Of a stretch of DNA of 64,000 bases, positions 44,405 through 54,791 are shown piece by piece (positions within the stretch are counted from its first letter, which is position 1; every line of letters starts with the position of its first letter). The notes under the pieces were generated by a model. The model did no database searches. It was not told the DNA's origin and saw nothing but the letters and a program-made list of their open reading frames with translations. Origin of the DNA: Anaerolineae bacterium (GTDB taxonomy: Bacteria; Chloroflexota; Anaerolineae; Promineifilales; Promineifilaceae); NCBI GenBank assembly GCA_023954475.1, contig JAMLHW010000002.1, positions 62,001 to 126,000 of the forward strand. The letters are read 5' to 3'. Both the position numbers and the translations under genes were made by a program.

Positions 44405-47400
44405 TTATTCAGTTGGCGGAGTCAGACCATGCGAACGATCTTTGTCAGCCGCCGCACGTGCAATTGCTTCCAGTAACGCTTCATCTGTGTTGTCATCGAT
44501 CAAAAGAGTTGAGAAGTCGATATCTTCAACCTCTTCTTCTTCAATTTCTTCCTCAACCTCTTCCAACAGGTCAGAACGGAATCCCGTGCCGGCCGGAATC
44601 AGCTTGCCTATAATGACGTTTTCTTTGAGACCAGACAGCTCATCCTGTTTACCGGCAATCGCTGCGCCGGCAAGTACTTTGATCGTGTGCTGGAATGAAC
44701 TGGCTGACAAGAAACTATCAGTGCTCAACGATGCTTTCGTAATGCCCAGCAAGACCGGATCTGCTTCGGCCGGTTGACCACCTTCCTCTTCTACCTCGGC
44801 ATTTGTTTCCTGGAAGATGTAGGTTTCGATCAACTCGCCGGGTAACATTTCGGTGTCGCCGGAACTTGTCACAATGACCTTGCTCAACATCTTGCGTATG
44901 ATCGTCTCGAAATGTTTGTCGTTGATGTTTTGCCCTTGTGGCCGATACACTTTCTGAATTTCGCGCAACAGGTACTGCGTGACTGCGTCGGAACCCTGGA
45001 TTTCCAGAATTTGATGCGGGTTCTTGGATCCTTCGGTGAGTTGGTCACCTGCATTGATCGAATCGCCTTCATTGGGTAAAACGCGCATGCCGGCCGGGAT
45101 TTCGTAGTCACGCTCGTCGATGTGTTCCCATGAAACCTTGACGCCGTTCTCATCACGTTTGACCCGTCCACGATTCTGCGCCGTGACTACTTCGTCATCT
45201 TTTTGAGCGACGATATCGCCTTTTTCAAGAACCTGTCCGTCTTCGACCACGATTTGCCAGGCTTCCGACAGAAGGTATTCATCTTCCAGCATCTGACGAT
45301 CAGTAATGACTACATGTCGCACACCATCGGCAATATAGGTAGATACAACACCGCCGATTTCGGTGATGACGGCTTCACCTTTGGGGCTTTGTCGTGCTTC
45401 GAATAGCTCTTCCACGCGTGGTAAACCCGTTGTGATGTCACCACCTGCGGAAGCCGTACCGCCGGTATGGAACGTGCGCAGGGTTAATTGTGTACCCGGC
45501 TCACCGATTGATTGAGCGGCAATGATACCGACGGCCACACCCATCGCGGCCGGTTGGCCGGTTGCCAGGTCCATGCCGTAGCATTTGGAGCAGATGCCCT
45601 GGCGCATTTCGCAGGTCATCGGAGAATAGACAAAGATGTTGTCCATATCTGACTGATCGACGATACGTGCAACGCGCTCGGAAATCATGGTACCTTTTTC
45701 GACAAGGATTTCGCCGGTTTCCGGATCGGTGATGTTCTCAGCGGCAAATCGGCCGAAAATCCGCTCCAGCAGCGTCTGTTTACCGAAATTGTCAGCCCGT
45801 TTGATCACGATACCCTTTTCCGTGCCGCAATCGAAAGAGCGTACAATGACATCTTGCGCGACATCGACTAAACGTCGCGTCAGATAACCAGCATCAGCAG
45901 TACGCAATGCTGTATCGGCCAGGCCCTTGCGCGATCCATGCGTCGAGATAAAGTATTCCTGAGCCGACAAACCGTCGCGGAAGTTAGACTTGATCGGCAC
46001 TGGAATAATCCGGCCTTGCGGATCTGCCATCATGCCGCGCATCCCGGCCAACTGCGTGATGGGGCCAAAGCCACCCTTGGTTGAACCAGACAGCGCCATG
46101 ATACTGATCGGGCTGCCGGGATTCATCACGTCGCGTACAGCTTGCTCGACGTCTTCCTTAGCCAGATTCCACGTATCGACTGTGCGCTGATATTGCTCAT
46201 CTTCGGTCAGTAGTCCCCGACGGAAGTTGCGGTCGATAGTATCGACCTTCTTTTGTGCTGTGTCCAGAATATCCATGCGAAGTTCCGGTACGTTCAGGTC
46301 GGAGACAGCGATAGTAACACCAGATCGCGTCGCGTATTTGAAACCGATATTCTTGATGCTGTCAGCCATCTGAATGGTTGCTTCTGGTCCAATGACACGG
46401 TGAACACTGTCGATCAAGTCGTTGACGCCACCTTTATCCAGCAGTCGATTGACAAAGCGGACACCTTCCGGCAGCGCCAAATTGAAGATCACGCGTCCGG
46501 GCGTAGTCTCGAGAATGGCAGAACGCACTTCATGATTTTCCTGCATCTGCCGACCTTCAGTATCATCATAATAGGTGTCTGTGTGCACTTTGATCTTCGC
46601 GTGAAGATGCACATAGCCCAGTTCGTGTGCCAGAACGACTTCGTCCAACGAACTGAATACCATGCCTTCACCCTTCATGCCGTCTTTGATGAGTGTCATA
46701 TAGTACACACCCAGCACCATGTCTTTGGACGGACCGATAATCGGCCGACCGTCGGCAGGCTTAAGCAGGTTATTGGTGGCGAGCATCAAACTCTTTGCTT
46801 CGTTGACGGCGCTCTGCGAAAGCGGTACGTGAACCGCCATTTGGTCGCCGTCGAAGTCGGCGTTGAATGCGGCGCAAACAAGCGGATGCAGTTTAATCGC
46901 TTTGCCTTCGACCATCTTGGGCATAAATGCCTGGATGCCGAGGCGGTGTAGGGTGGGAGCACGATTGAGCAAAATCGGCCGATCCTGTGTCACTTCTTCC
47001 AGCGCTTCCCATACTTCCGGCCCTTGGCGCTCAATGACGCGCTTGGCACCTTTCACATTGCTCGCATAACCATCCGTGATGAGTTTACTGATCACAAACG
47101 GGCGGAACAATTCCAGTCCCATCGTTTTGGGCAGACCACATTCCCCCATCTTGAGATCGGCACCGACGACGATCACCGAGCGTCCAGAGTAGTCAACACG
47201 CTTTCCGAGCAGATTGCGACGGAAACGGCCTTTCTTACCTTTGAGCATGTCGGACAGTGACTTCAGTTCACGGCGACCGCGACGACTGAGCGCCTTACCG
47301 CGTTGGCTGTTGTCGATCAGGCTGTCGACTGCTTCTTGCAGCATGCGCTTTTCATTGCGGATGATCACGTCCGGCGCGCCTAGATCAAGCAGTCGCTTGA

Positions 47401-48730
47401 GACGGTTGTTGCGGTTGATGACACGTCGGTACAAGTCGTTCAGGTCTGACGTAGCGAAACGTCCGCCGTCCAACTGCACCATCGGGCGTAAATCAGGTGG
47501 AATAACCGGCAAAACAGTCAGAATCATCCATTCCGGCCGATTCCCACTCTTGCGCAAATCTTCAACCACGCCGAGACGTTTCGTGGCCCGTTTGGCAGCT
47601 TGTTTGGAGCGTGTCGTACGCACTTCGCGCCACAAGTCACGCGCAAGGCCGTCGAGATCCATGTCTTTGAGAATGTCGTAAAACGCTTCTGCACCCATCC
47701 CGGCGCGGAAAACATTACCAAATTTGCTTTTGTATTCGCGGTATTCTGTCTCGTTGAGGAATATACCTTGCGCGAGACTTTCGAGCTGTTCGCGGCTGAG
47801 CTGTGCTTGCTCACGCAGGCGAGCCATGCGTGTGCCGTAGCGGTCGCGTACTTCCTGGGAAACAGTGCCAATCTCTGCGCTCAGTTCGTTGATTTCGCGC
47901 GTGAGGGTGGCTGTATGGCTTTCCAGGTCTTCACGCATCTCAGTTTCAGCCTGGCTGATGCGCTCCGTGGTTGTTTCCTGGATCAATGTGACATGTGCGC
48001 GGCCAATCGTTTCACCTTCATTGACGATGATGACGTCACCGATGGTGTAGTTTGTGTCAGCCACTTGATTCATGGCGTTGTCAAGGCGTTGGTTGAGGCG
48101 TTGGGCTTCCAGAACAAAGCGCTCGGTTTCGGCCGAAAGCTTGTCGTCATACGTCTGTGGCAATGCTTCCAGTGTCGCACGCATCTCATCCAGTCGCTCT
48201 TGCGCTTCGGCCGATGCAGTTTCACTTTCAGCCTGAATCTCTTCTTCGATCTTCAATTCGGCCGCGGCCAATTCACTTTCCAGACGCTTTAACGCACGTT
48301 TGCGTGACTCATCATCGACATTTGTTACGACATATTGCGCGAAATAGAGCACCCTGTCGAGGTTGCGGCGGGATATATTGAGCAGCAGTCCCAAATAGCT
48401 GGGCACACGGCGCGTGTACCAAATGTGCGCTACCGGTGCAGCGAGTTCAATGTGGCCCAGACGCTCGCGCCGCACTGAACTGCGAGTGACTTCCACACCA
48501 CATTTGTCACAAACAATTCCTTTGTAGCGGATATTCTTGTATTTACCGCAATAACATTGCCAGTCCCGTGTCGGGCCAAAGATAGCCTCGCAAAAGAGGC
48601 CGTCTTTTTCCGGGCGTAGACGCCGATAGTTGATGGTTTCAGGTTTAGTGACTTCACCGTAGGACCAGGACCGAATCTGTTCAGGTGATGCCAGGCTAAT
48701 GCGTAAGGAACGGAAATCTGATGTTTCCAC
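44405..48730 (-). CDS. rpoC: DNA-directed RNA polymerase subunit beta'
   Basis: A 1441-residue beta' subunit. The zinc site CYCGKYK...CDKCG is near residues 59-78, and the catalytic Mg loop NADFDGD is near 622-628. The second zinc cluster is around FDCGTEKG and GICSKCYG. An insert of about 190 residues (about 140-330) rich in Glu, Ala and Arg, mostly helical, sits between VLYFAQYVV and the [13 protein letters not shown] helix, where E. coli and Bacillus have only a short link; Thermus has a large insert near here too. The start is GTG at 48730 with GGAGGT upstream. rpoB is not next to it: a leader, a terminator and tRNA-His lie upstream instead. Confidence 0.97.
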   Translation of the reverse strand: METSDFRSLRISLASPEQIRSWSYGEVTKPETINYRRLRPEKDGLFCEAIFGPTRDWQCYCGKYKNIRYKGIVCDKCGVEVTRSSVRRERLGHIELAAPVAHIWYTRRVPSYLGLLLNISRRNLDRVLYFAQYVVTNVDDESRKRALKRLESELAAAELKIEEEIQAESETASAEAQERLDEMRATLEALPQTYDDKLSAETERFVLEAQRLNQRLDNAMNQVADTNYTIGDVIIVNEGETIGRAHVTLIQETTTERISQAETEMREDLESHTATLTREINELSAEIGTVSQEVRDRYGTRMARLREQAQLSREQLESLAQGIFLNETEYREYKSKFGNVFRAGMGAEAFYDILKDMDLDGLARDLWREVRTTRSKQAAKRATKRLGVVEDLRKSGNRPEWMILTVLPVIPPDLRPMVQLDGGRFATSDLNDLYRRVINRNNRLKRLLDLGAPDVIIRNEKRMLQEAVDSLIDNSQRGKALSRRGRRELKSLSDMLKGKKGRFRRNLLGKRVDYSGRSVIVVGADLKMGECGLPKTMGLELFRPFVISKLITDGYASNVKGAKRVIERQGPEVWEALEEVTQDRPILLNRAPTLHRLGIQAFMPKMVEGKAIKLHPLVCAAFNADFDGDQMAVHVPLSQSAVNEAKSLMLATNNLLKPADGRPIIGPSKDMVLGVYYMTLIKDGMKGEGMVFSSLDEVVLAHELGYVHLHAKIKVHTDTYYDDTEGRQMQENHEVRSAILETTPGRVIFNLALPEGVRFVNRLLDKGGVNDLIDSVHRVIGPEATIQMADSIKNIGFKYATRSGVTIAVSDLNVPELRMDILDTAQKKVDTIDRNFRRGLLTEDEQYQRTVDTWNLAKEDVEQAVRDVMNPGSPISIMALSGSTKGGFGPITQLAGMRGMMADPQGRIIPVPIKSNFRDGLSAQEYFISTHGSRKGLADTALRTADAGYLTRRLVDVAQDVIVRSFDCGTEKGIVIKRADNFGKQTLLERIFGRFAAENITDPETGEILVEKGTMISERVARIVDQSDMDNIFVYSPMTCEMRQGICSKCYGMDLATGQPAAMGVAVGIIAAQSIGEPGTQLTLRTFHTGGTASAGGDITTGLPRVEELFEARQSPKGEAVITEIGGVVSTYIADGVRHVVITDRQMLEDEYLLSEAWQIVVEDGQVLEKGDIVAQKDDEVVTAQNRGRVKRDENGVKVSWEHIDERDYEIPAGMRVLPNEGDSINAGDQLTEGSKNPHQILEIQGSDAVTQYLLREIQKVYRPQGQNINDKHFETIIRKMLSKVIVTSSGDTEMLPGELIETYIFQETNAEVEEEGGQPAEADPVLLGITKASLSTDSFLSASSFQHTIKVLAGAAIAGKQDELSGLKENVIIGKLIPAGTGFRSDLLEEVEEEIEEEEVEDIDFSTLLIDDNTDEALLEAIARAAADKDRSHGLTPPTE

Positions 48731-48880
48731 AGAGGTGACCTCCCAAAATGCGTGGATAGCGCAATGTCACAAATACTTTTCGGGGTGTTGAATTCGGTTG
48801 CTGCGAGGCGCAGAATTGCATTCCCAACGGTATTGTTATCAGAATCGTGTTGGAACCACCCTAAACACCGTCAGACACGC

Positions 48881-48917
48881 AAAAAGAGCGTTCGGCCGAT
48901 CAGCCAACGCTCTGCAA
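48881..48917 (-). terminator. Terminator-like hairpin inside the rpoC leader
   Basis: Plus-strand AGAGCGTT (48885-48892) pairs with AACGCTCT (48906-48913), extended by GGC/GCC inside; on the minus strand it is followed by TTTTT. One iterated palindrome (48892-48899) forms part of the stem and loop. It lies between the rpoC promoter and start, as an attenuator would. Confidence 0.75.
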
Positions 48918-48999
48918 TTTCTCACCGTCTTACCCACCCACTCAATGTCAAATTTTCGCCGATTAAACCTAATTGTTCAATAATATAAGCGAATACGTA

Positions 49000-49028
49000 A
49001 TTATAGAGGCAACGGTCGTAATTCGCAA
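49000..49028 (-). promoter_or_regulatory. Promoter of rpoC
   Basis: Minus strand TTGCGA (49023-49028), 17-bp spacer, TATAAT (49000-49005). Transcription would start near 48993, about 260 bases ahead of the rpoC start codon. Confidence 0.65.
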
Positions 49029-49071
49029 CCCTGATTCATATTGTATTCACAATAGTTCCATTGCATTGCGG

Positions 49072-49105
49072 GAAAGAAAATGGGCCTGCACTGATGTGCA
49101 AGCCC
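49072..49105 (-). terminator. Terminator of tRNA-His
   Basis: GGGCCTGCA-CTGATG-TGCAAGCCC (49082-49105) forms a 9-bp stem with one mismatch; on the minus strand ATTTTCTTT follows. It begins five bases past the tRNA. Confidence 0.8.
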
Positions 49106-49109
49106 TGAG

Positions 49110-49183
49110 GGCGAGTGGTGGGATTTGAACCCACGATCTTCTGGGCCACAACCAGACGTGTTAACCCCTACACCACACCCGCC
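49110..49183 (-). tRNA. tRNA-His (GUG)
   Basis: A 74-base tRNA on the minus strand. Acceptor GCGGGTG pairs with CACTCGC (one G-T pair), with the extra G(-1) at 49183 opposite C73 at 49110, the identity mark of tRNA-His and here encoded in the gene. Anticodon arm TCTGG-TTGTGGC-CCAGA gives anticodon GTG. T arm GTGGG-TTCAAAT-CCCAC. CCA is not encoded. Confidence 0.96.
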
Positions 49184-49196
49184 ATAGTAGTTCAAA

Positions 49197-49225
49197 ATCG
49201 TATCATAAACGCAGTTTGGTGGCAA
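49197..49225 (-). promoter_or_regulatory. Promoter of tRNA-His
   Basis: Minus strand TTGCCA (49220-49225), 17-bp spacer, TACGAT (49197-49202), thirteen bases before the tRNA. Confidence 0.65.
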
Positions 49226-49275
49226 CAGCGTTGCAAATGAGACCGTTAATTCCAATGTGATTGAGATATTCCGGC

Positions 49276-50322
49276 CTATGGTGACAGCATGTAGGCCCTG
49301 ATCAATTCGGCCGAATTGCGCAGCGCATCCCGATGAGTGCGTTCATAATGGTGCGATGCGTCTACACCCGGTCCGAGCAGCCCGACCGCGACATCGCCAC
49401 CGGCTCGCCAGAACGCTTCGCCGTCCGAACCATAATACGGATAGACATCGGTTACCCATCTCAGCTTTGCTGCTTCAGCCAGCCGCTCCAATTTGCGCCT
49501 TAGCCCGAGGTCGTATGGCCCTCGGGTGTCTTTGGCGCAGATGGTTACACTGTATTCGTTTGATTGCTGATCGTGTGCAACGACGGCCATGTCGACCGAA
49601 ACAAGCTCGACGATATCGGCCGAAATGCCTGCTGCAGCGCCGTGCCCAACTTCTTCATAGTTGGCAATGTGGATCAGCGTATCTTGATACGGTCGTCGTC
49701 CTTCACTGACAAGTGCGGCAACCGCACCATAAATTGTGGCGATGCTCGCTTTGTCGTCGAGGTGTCGTGACTTGATGAAACCGGTTGGCGTCAGTTCTAC
49801 GCGTGGGTCGAACACAATCATATCGCCGACACGGATGCCGAGTTCGCGAGTTGCTTCGGCCGAATCGGTATGTGCATCGAGCCGCACTTCCATCGTTTCG
49901 GCCGAACGTTTCGCAGCGCTCTCGGCATGTTCGTGCGCGTGAATCGACGATGCAACTGGCATAAATGTGCCCCGATACCATTCGCCGTTGCTGGCGAACA
50001 CCGTAACGTTTTCACCTTCCACTGAACTCCACACCCAGCCACCTAGTTGTGTGACAAGCAGCCGTCCATTTTTCTTGATGCGCTGCACCATTGCACCGAG
50101 CGTATCGACATGTGCGGTCAATGCTCGCGGTGCGTCAGCGCGTTCACCCTTAAATCGGCCGATTAACATCCCTTTGGGTGTCATTTCCATGGTAAACGGA
50201 AACGGTGCAAATGCGTTTTGAATAATTCTCATCGCTTGCTCTGTATCACCTGTGGGACTGGGCGTTTGCAGCAATTCGACGAGAAACTCAACCATACGAT
50301 CCACATTAACGTGACTTGTCAT
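49276..50322 (-). CDS. M42-family metallo-aminopeptidase
   Basis: A 348-residue enzyme of the M42 (glutamyl aminopeptidase/TET/FrvX) family, which forms large hollow complexes that trim short peptides using two metal ions. Ligands are visible: His in LTAHVDTLGA, Asp in RHLDDKASIA, the Glu pair in NYEEVGHG, Asp in VSVDMAV and His in ASHHYERTH. The frame runs six codons further to 50340, but GGAAAC is set well for the ATG at 50322. Four iterated palindromes are in this 1-kb gene, two of them 42 bases apart. Confidence 0.9.
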   Translation of the reverse strand: MTSHVNVDRMVEFLVELLQTPSPTGDTEQAMRIIQNAFAPFPFTMEMTPKGMLIGRFKGERADAPRALTAHVDTLGAMVQRIKKNGRLLVTQLGGWVWSSVEGENVTVFASNGEWYRGTFMPVASSIHAHEHAESAAKRSAETMEVRLDAHTDSAEATRELGIRVGDMIVFDPRVELTPTGFIKSRHLDDKASIATIYGAVAALVSEGRRPYQDTLIHIANYEEVGHGAAAGISADIVELVSVDMAVVAHDQQSNEYSVTICAKDTRGPYDLGLRRKLERLAEAAKLRWVTDVYPYYGSDGEAFWRAGGDVAVGLLGPGVDASHHYERTHRDALRNSAELIRAYMLSP

Positions 50323-50480
50323 AATGGTTTCCGGGTACATTGACCAAACAGATAAAACTCAACGCAAAAGCAAGGAGAAACGATTTGTTCGCTCTGCCGC
50401 TCTCCCTCCGCCTCGCGTGTGTGCCCCAATGCGTCGTGTACGTCAGTGTAAATGCGTCTGCTAGACGCAATACCGAAGCA

Positions 50481-53400
50481 TTAATTGCGTGCAGGAAAAC
50501 GCGACAACACAGTCGCACTGTCTGGCCGCGGCAGCCGTGCGCCAAGGCTGATGTCATTGGGTACGCGCAATCCGCGACTGCCGCCGCCAGTCTGATAAAT
50601 ATCGATGACTGTGCCTGTGCGCCGCAGCTCCTGCGGCACGACCGCTTGTCCGAGCAAGTAGCCGTCGCTGTCGATAGCACAACTGGTGACAATGCCGACA
50701 ACTTTACCGCGCTTGTCCAATATCGGGTCGCCCAATTCCGGACGACGCACGCTTTTGTCATTCATGCGGAAGCGGACGACAGTACGTTCCTGGTTGAGGA
50801 ACGTGTCGAGATAGGCATTTCGGCCGATGAAGAACGGTTTCGACAACTTGACGAACGACACAAACCCGGCTTCATTTGGCTTGAGTTCAAGCGGGCCGGC
50901 CAACTCGTGACCGTGTAGCGGCAGCCCGGCTTCCGTGCGTGTACTGTCTCGCGCTGCCAAACCACACGGTTTGATGCCGAACGGCTCACCTGCTTGCAGC
51001 AACGCCTGCCAAAAGCCAATGGCATGCGCCGGATTGACGAACAATTCATAGGCGACGCGTTCGCCTGTGTAGCCGGTACGCGAGATGATCACATCAAAAC
51101 CAGCCAGATTACCGCGCGTCAATCCGGCCCACGGCAGTTTGCGCAATTGTGCCGCCAGTTTGTCGTCGTTGGTCATTGCCAGCAAAATATCGCGCGATTT
51201 TGGCCCTTGCAAAGCGATGTCGACGCGACAATCGTTGCCGTGTTGTGGATCGCGCAGATCGCGCAACGTTACTGGTGTCTGAATGTGTACCCACGGGCGG
51301 TCATTGTCGATGCGTACCGACCGGTCATTGACTGCGTTGAGCCACGCCCAATCTTTGTCGTTGTTACTGGCGTTGACAACGAGCATGAAGTGTTCGTCAT
51401 CTTGACGGTAGATAAGCAGGTCGTCGATGACATTGCCGTCGGGATCGAGCAGATAGGTGTAGTGAGACCGGTTGATAGGCAGTTCGTGAACATCATTGGT
51501 GGTGACGGTGTGCAGAAATTCGGCCGAACCCGGCCCACTCACTTCAAACACACCCATATGGGTTACATCGAAAAGCCCGGCCGTCTGGCGCACTGCTGCA
51601 TGTTCATCGCTGACTGATGTATACCAGACGGGCATATCCCAACCACCAAATGGCACCATTTTTGCCCCCATTGCCACATGTGTGTCGTGCAATGCCGTTT
51701 CACGGAGCACATTGTTGTCATTGGGTTCAAAGACGAAGGCAGGTAGTGCATTTTCCTGTGCGGCCATGTCCTGGCCGATGCAGAACGGCTTGGTGTGTGC
51801 TTCGCTCTGTGTCGATTCGGCCGAATGCGGTTGGTTCGTAGCAATCGTCTGTACAACAATCGGGCCGGGCAGCTTGGCATGCAGAGAGCCAAAATCGACA
51901 TAGCCGTCAGACAGATCGGACAACCATTGTGCCAGCATGGCAGCCTGCTCAGCGTTGTCGCAGTGCAAGTTGTAGTGGTGTTCGCCAGTGCATTCAACGA
52001 CTACATCTACGGTAATGCCCGGTGTCACAGCACGCATCGTCACCGCTTCGCCTATCGCTAAAGTCCACAAATCGCCGCTCAAGGCGTAGTTGAGAAATTC
52101 CTGTGCTTCCGCGCCGCGCACGGCAACAGTTGTTTCCAATTGATCGAGCAGGCGCTCGGTTGCGTCAATAAATTTGCGCATGATACCCGACGGTTCTTGT
52201 CTGGCTATCCGTTTTGTCAGTTTGTGCACGACGTCGCGTGCGTGTTGCAATGCTGCCGGATCAACTTTGGCCCGGAACAACTTACCTGCCGATCCGCGAT
52301 AATAAAACGGCGTGCATCCCTTGAGGACAGTGGCAATCGCTTCTGCAAGTAAGTCAACCTCCTCATCGCCAAAACCGCGCTGGCTGATCCAGACTGTGCC
52401 GATGCGTATACCGAATGGATTGAGCGCACTGCGGTCACCGGGAATATTGTTGCGATTGAGAACGATACCGGCCACATCGAGAATGCGTGCGGCCATGTCG
52501 CCGGTTAACGGCACCCCATCAATGCGTATGCTTTTGCAATCGACCACGAGCATATGGGTTTCTGAACCACCGAAGGGTACGCGCAATCCGTGTTCCTGCA
52601 ATTTGGCAGCCAGCCGCGCCGCGTTCGCAGCGATTCGTTGTTGTAGAGCGCGGAACTGATTGCTGTCAGCCAGACGCAGGGCTACGGCCAGTGCGGTAAT
52701 TGTGTTAATATGCGGTCCACCTTGTTCGCCGGGGAAAACGGCGCCGTCGATTTTGGATGATAAATCGCGGCGATGTGTCATAATCATCGCCCCGCGTGGG
52801 CCGCAAAGCGATTTGTGTGTCGTGGTCATGACGACATCGGCAATGCCGATGGGGCTGGGATGGACGCCTGCTGCGACGAGACCGGAGATGTGCGAAATGT
52901 CGGCGAGCAGATAAGCGCCTACTTTGTCAACAATGGCCCGGAAGCGCTGCCAATCGACGGCAAGCGGGTAGGCGGAATAGCCGGCTACAATGATGCGTGG
53001 TTTTTCGGCCGAAGCCAGTTCCTCAATCGCATCATAATTGAGCCGCTCCAGTTTGGTGTCAACTGAGTAGCTGACACTGCGATACACTGTGCCCGAGCGA
53101 TTGACCGGCGCACCGTGCGAAAGATGGCCGCCGTCACTGAGCTTGAGACCCATCACCGTATCACCCGGATTGAGCAGAGCCGTGTAAACAGCGTTGTTGG
53201 CCGGGCCACCACTCAGCGGTTGAACGTTGACATAGAGTTGACTGGGTTTGATGCCGTTCGCAGCGAACAAGTCAGCCGCACGCCGCCGTGCCAGCGCTTC
53301 AATGATGTCGGCGTATTCAACTCCTTTGTAATAACGCGGGTCGCTGTGCCTCCGGTAATATGCGAGTTCATAATCAATGTCGAGCAGCTCGGATTCGGTT

Positions 53401-53609
53401 TGGCGGCGGCTGGCTTCACGCGGATAGCCTTCGGCATAAATGTGCGCGAATGGGCTGGCAATCGCTTCGTGGACGGCGTCTGGCGTTTCGCTTTCAGACG
53501 CGACTAGGATGATCGCATCGCGTTGGCGGCGTGTTTCGCGCTGTACGAGTTCAAAAACGGCGGGATCGATAGCGGCAAGTGAGCCATTGAAAATGAAATT
53601 GTCTGACAT
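50481..53609 (-). CDS. Serine hydroxymethyltransferase-aminomethyltransferase (GlyA-GcvT) fusion
   Basis: A 1042-residue protein joining two folate enzymes of glycine metabolism. The first 460 residues are SHMT: Lys266 in TTTHKSLCGPRG binds PLP, and GEQGGPHINTITALAVA and NRNNIPGD follow. Residues about 637-1030 are GcvT, the T protein of the glycine cleavage system: GAKMVPFGGWDMPVWY, FDVTHMG, then ARDSTRTEAGLPLHGHEL. Between them is a segment of about 140 residues with LDQLETTVAVRGAEAQEFLNYALSGDLW and GYVDFGSLHAKLPG that I do not recognise; its first part looks like a broken echo of GcvT sequence. Methylene-THF made by GcvT is the substrate SHMT uses to form serine, so fusion could pass it on. 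AGGAG precedes the ATG at 53609. The frame is open fifteen codons further. Confidence 0.9.
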   Translation of the reverse strand: MSDNFIFNGSLAAIDPAVFELVQRETRRQRDAIILVASESETPDAVHEAIASPFAHIYAEGYPREASRRQTESELLDIDYELAYYRRHSDPRYYKGVEYADIIEALARRRAADLFAANGIKPSQLYVNVQPLSGGPANNAVYTALLNPGDTVMGLKLSDGGHLSHGAPVNRSGTVYRSVSYSVDTKLERLNYDAIEELASAEKPRIIVAGYSAYPLAVDWQRFRAIVDKVGAYLLADISHISGLVAAGVHPSPIGIADVVMTTTHKSLCGPRGAMIMTHRRDLSSKIDGAVFPGEQGGPHINTITALAVALRLADSNQFRALQQRIAANAARLAAKLQEHGLRVPFGGSETHMLVVDCKSIRIDGVPLTGDMAARILDVAGIVLNRNNIPGDRSALNPFGIRIGTVWISQRGFGDEEVDLLAEAIATVLKGCTPFYYRGSAGKLFRAKVDPAALQHARDVVHKLTKRIARQEPSGIMRKFIDATERLLDQLETTVAVRGAEAQEFLNYALSGDLWTLAIGEAVTMRAVTPGITVDVVVECTGEHHYNLHCDNAEQAAMLAQWLSDLSDGYVDFGSLHAKLPGPIVVQTIATNQPHSAESTQSEAHTKPFCIGQDMAAQENALPAFVFEPNDNNVLRETALHDTHVAMGAKMVPFGGWDMPVWYTSVSDEHAAVRQTAGLFDVTHMGVFEVSGPGSAEFLHTVTTNDVHELPINRSHYTYLLDPDGNVIDDLLIYRQDDEHFMLVVNASNNDKDWAWLNAVNDRSVRIDNDRPWVHIQTPVTLRDLRDPQHGNDCRVDIALQGPKSRDILLAMTNDDKLAAQLRKLPWAGLTRGNLAGFDVIISRTGYTGERVAYELFVNPAHAIGFWQALLQAGEPFGIKPCGLAARDSTRTEAGLPLHGHELAGPLELKPNEAGFVSFVKLSKPFFIGRNAYLDTFLNQERTVVRFRMNDKSVRRPELGDPILDKRGKVVGIVTSCAIDSDGYLLGQAVVPQELRRTGTVIDIYQTGGGSRGLRVPNDISLGARLPRPDSATVLSRFPARN

Positions 53610-53770
53610 GCAAGACTCCTGGAAAATTTGGCTGGGAATGTGTCGCAGTGACAAGCACGCATCATAAGTTTGCTTTTGTTTGTAACGTGCCTGATTTTAG
53701 CAGGAAAGCGACGGCAAAGCGACCATAATCACATCGAGAACGCTGCTGAAAATTCGTATAGCCAGCCAGG

Positions 53771-53799
53771 TTAGCGTTGTTTAAGGGATGGCGTATAAT
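53771..53799 (+). promoter_or_regulatory. Promoter of tyrA
   Basis: TTAGCG (53771-53776), 17-bp spacer, TATAAT (53794-53799). The ATG is at 53809, nine bases after the -10 box, so the transcript should start within three bases of it. Confidence 0.6.
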
Positions 53800-53808
53800 G
53801 TTGCCGTT

Positions 53809-54693
53809 ATGTTAGTTGATCGCATCATCATCGTCGGATTGGGCTTGATGGGAGGTTCGTTGGCGCGTGCGCTGCGGAACGAGGTTTTCACCATCATCGG
53901 AGTCGATTCTGATTTGGAAACGCGGCAGACGGCAATCGCCAGTGGTGTTGTAGCTGCTGTGGCAGATGATTTGGCCGCTGTCATAATTCGGCCGACTGAT
54001 CTCGTTATTTTGGCGACACCGGTACGCACGATTTTGGCGCAAATTGCAGCATTGCCGACCGTTGCACCGCGCGGCTGCATGGTACTCGATTTAGGCAGCA
54101 CCAAAACCGAGATTTGTGCTGCCATGGATGGTCTGCCGGAATCATTTCAGGCAATTGGCGGCCATCCGATGTGTGGTCGTGAAGTCGGCGGGTTTGCGAA
54201 TAGTTCGGCCGATTTATTTCGTGGTCAGAACTTTCTTCTCGTTGAGACCGGGCGGACAACGCCGACAGTCCGGCGCGTTGTTGTGCAGCTCATCCAGGCT
54301 GCCGGTGCCCAGCCAGTGCTGATCGATGCGGCCCGTCACGACGCGGTGGTCGCGGCTGTCAGCCATGTGCCGTATCTCGCGGCAGCCTTATTGATGCAGC
54401 AAGCAGCTGAAACGGCGGTGACAACACCGGAAATCTGGAATATTGCTGCGTCCGGTTTCCGCGATACCAGTCGTCTGGCAGGTTCGAACCCGACGATGAT
54501 GCGTGATATTGTCTTGACCAACCGCGATGTGATTGCAGAGCAGTTGCTGGTTTACCGTGGTCACCTGGATGCGTTACTGGCTATGTTGGATGATGCCGAT
54601 CGATTGGCAGCGTGGATGCAGCAGCAGCAGGAAGCACATGCTGCGTATCGCTCATTGAAAGCGAACAATGCCGATTTTACAACCAATTTATAA
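53809..54693 (+). CDS. tyrA: Prephenate dehydrogenase
   Basis: A 294-residue TyrA for tyrosine synthesis. NAD site GLGLMGGSLA near 10-19; the catalytic His is in GGHPMCGREVGG, and later AVSHVPYLAAA and ASGFRDTSRLAGSNPTMMRDI complete the family pattern. No chorismate mutase or ACT domain is attached. There is no Shine-Dalgarno; a TATAAT ends nine bases before the ATG, which points to a leaderless message. Confidence 0.93.
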   Translation: MLVDRIIIVGLGLMGGSLARALRNEVFTIIGVDSDLETRQTAIASGVVAAVADDLAAVIIRPTDLVILATPVRTILAQIAALPTVAPRGCMVLDLGSTKTEICAAMDGLPESFQAIGGHPMCGREVGGFANSSADLFRGQNFLLVETGRTTPTVRRVVVQLIQAAGAQPVLIDAARHDAVVAAVSHVPYLAAALLMQQAAETAVTTPEIWNIAASGFRDTSRLAGSNPTMMRDIVLTNRDVIAEQLLVYRGHLDALLAMLDDADRLAAWMQQQQEAHAAYRSLKANNADFTTNL

Positions 54694-54791
54694 CTTTCGT
54701 CACGAGTAAAATCGGCCGAAACTCAGCTATAATCATATTGGTTACTGTTTTTGTAACGTGGAAGCTAGTAATGGCCGACTGGCTACCCAAT

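Larger units (their letters stand above)
48731..49109 (-). other. rpoC leader and promoter region
   Basis: This 379-bp gap holds, in minus-strand order, the tRNA-His terminator, the rpoC promoter (49000-49028), a leader of about 260 bases with an internal terminator hairpin (48881-48917), and a GGAGGT ribosome site whose bases can pair with the adjacent CACCTCT (minus strand, near 48731-48743). I see no open reading frame of merit in it. Confidence 0.65.
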
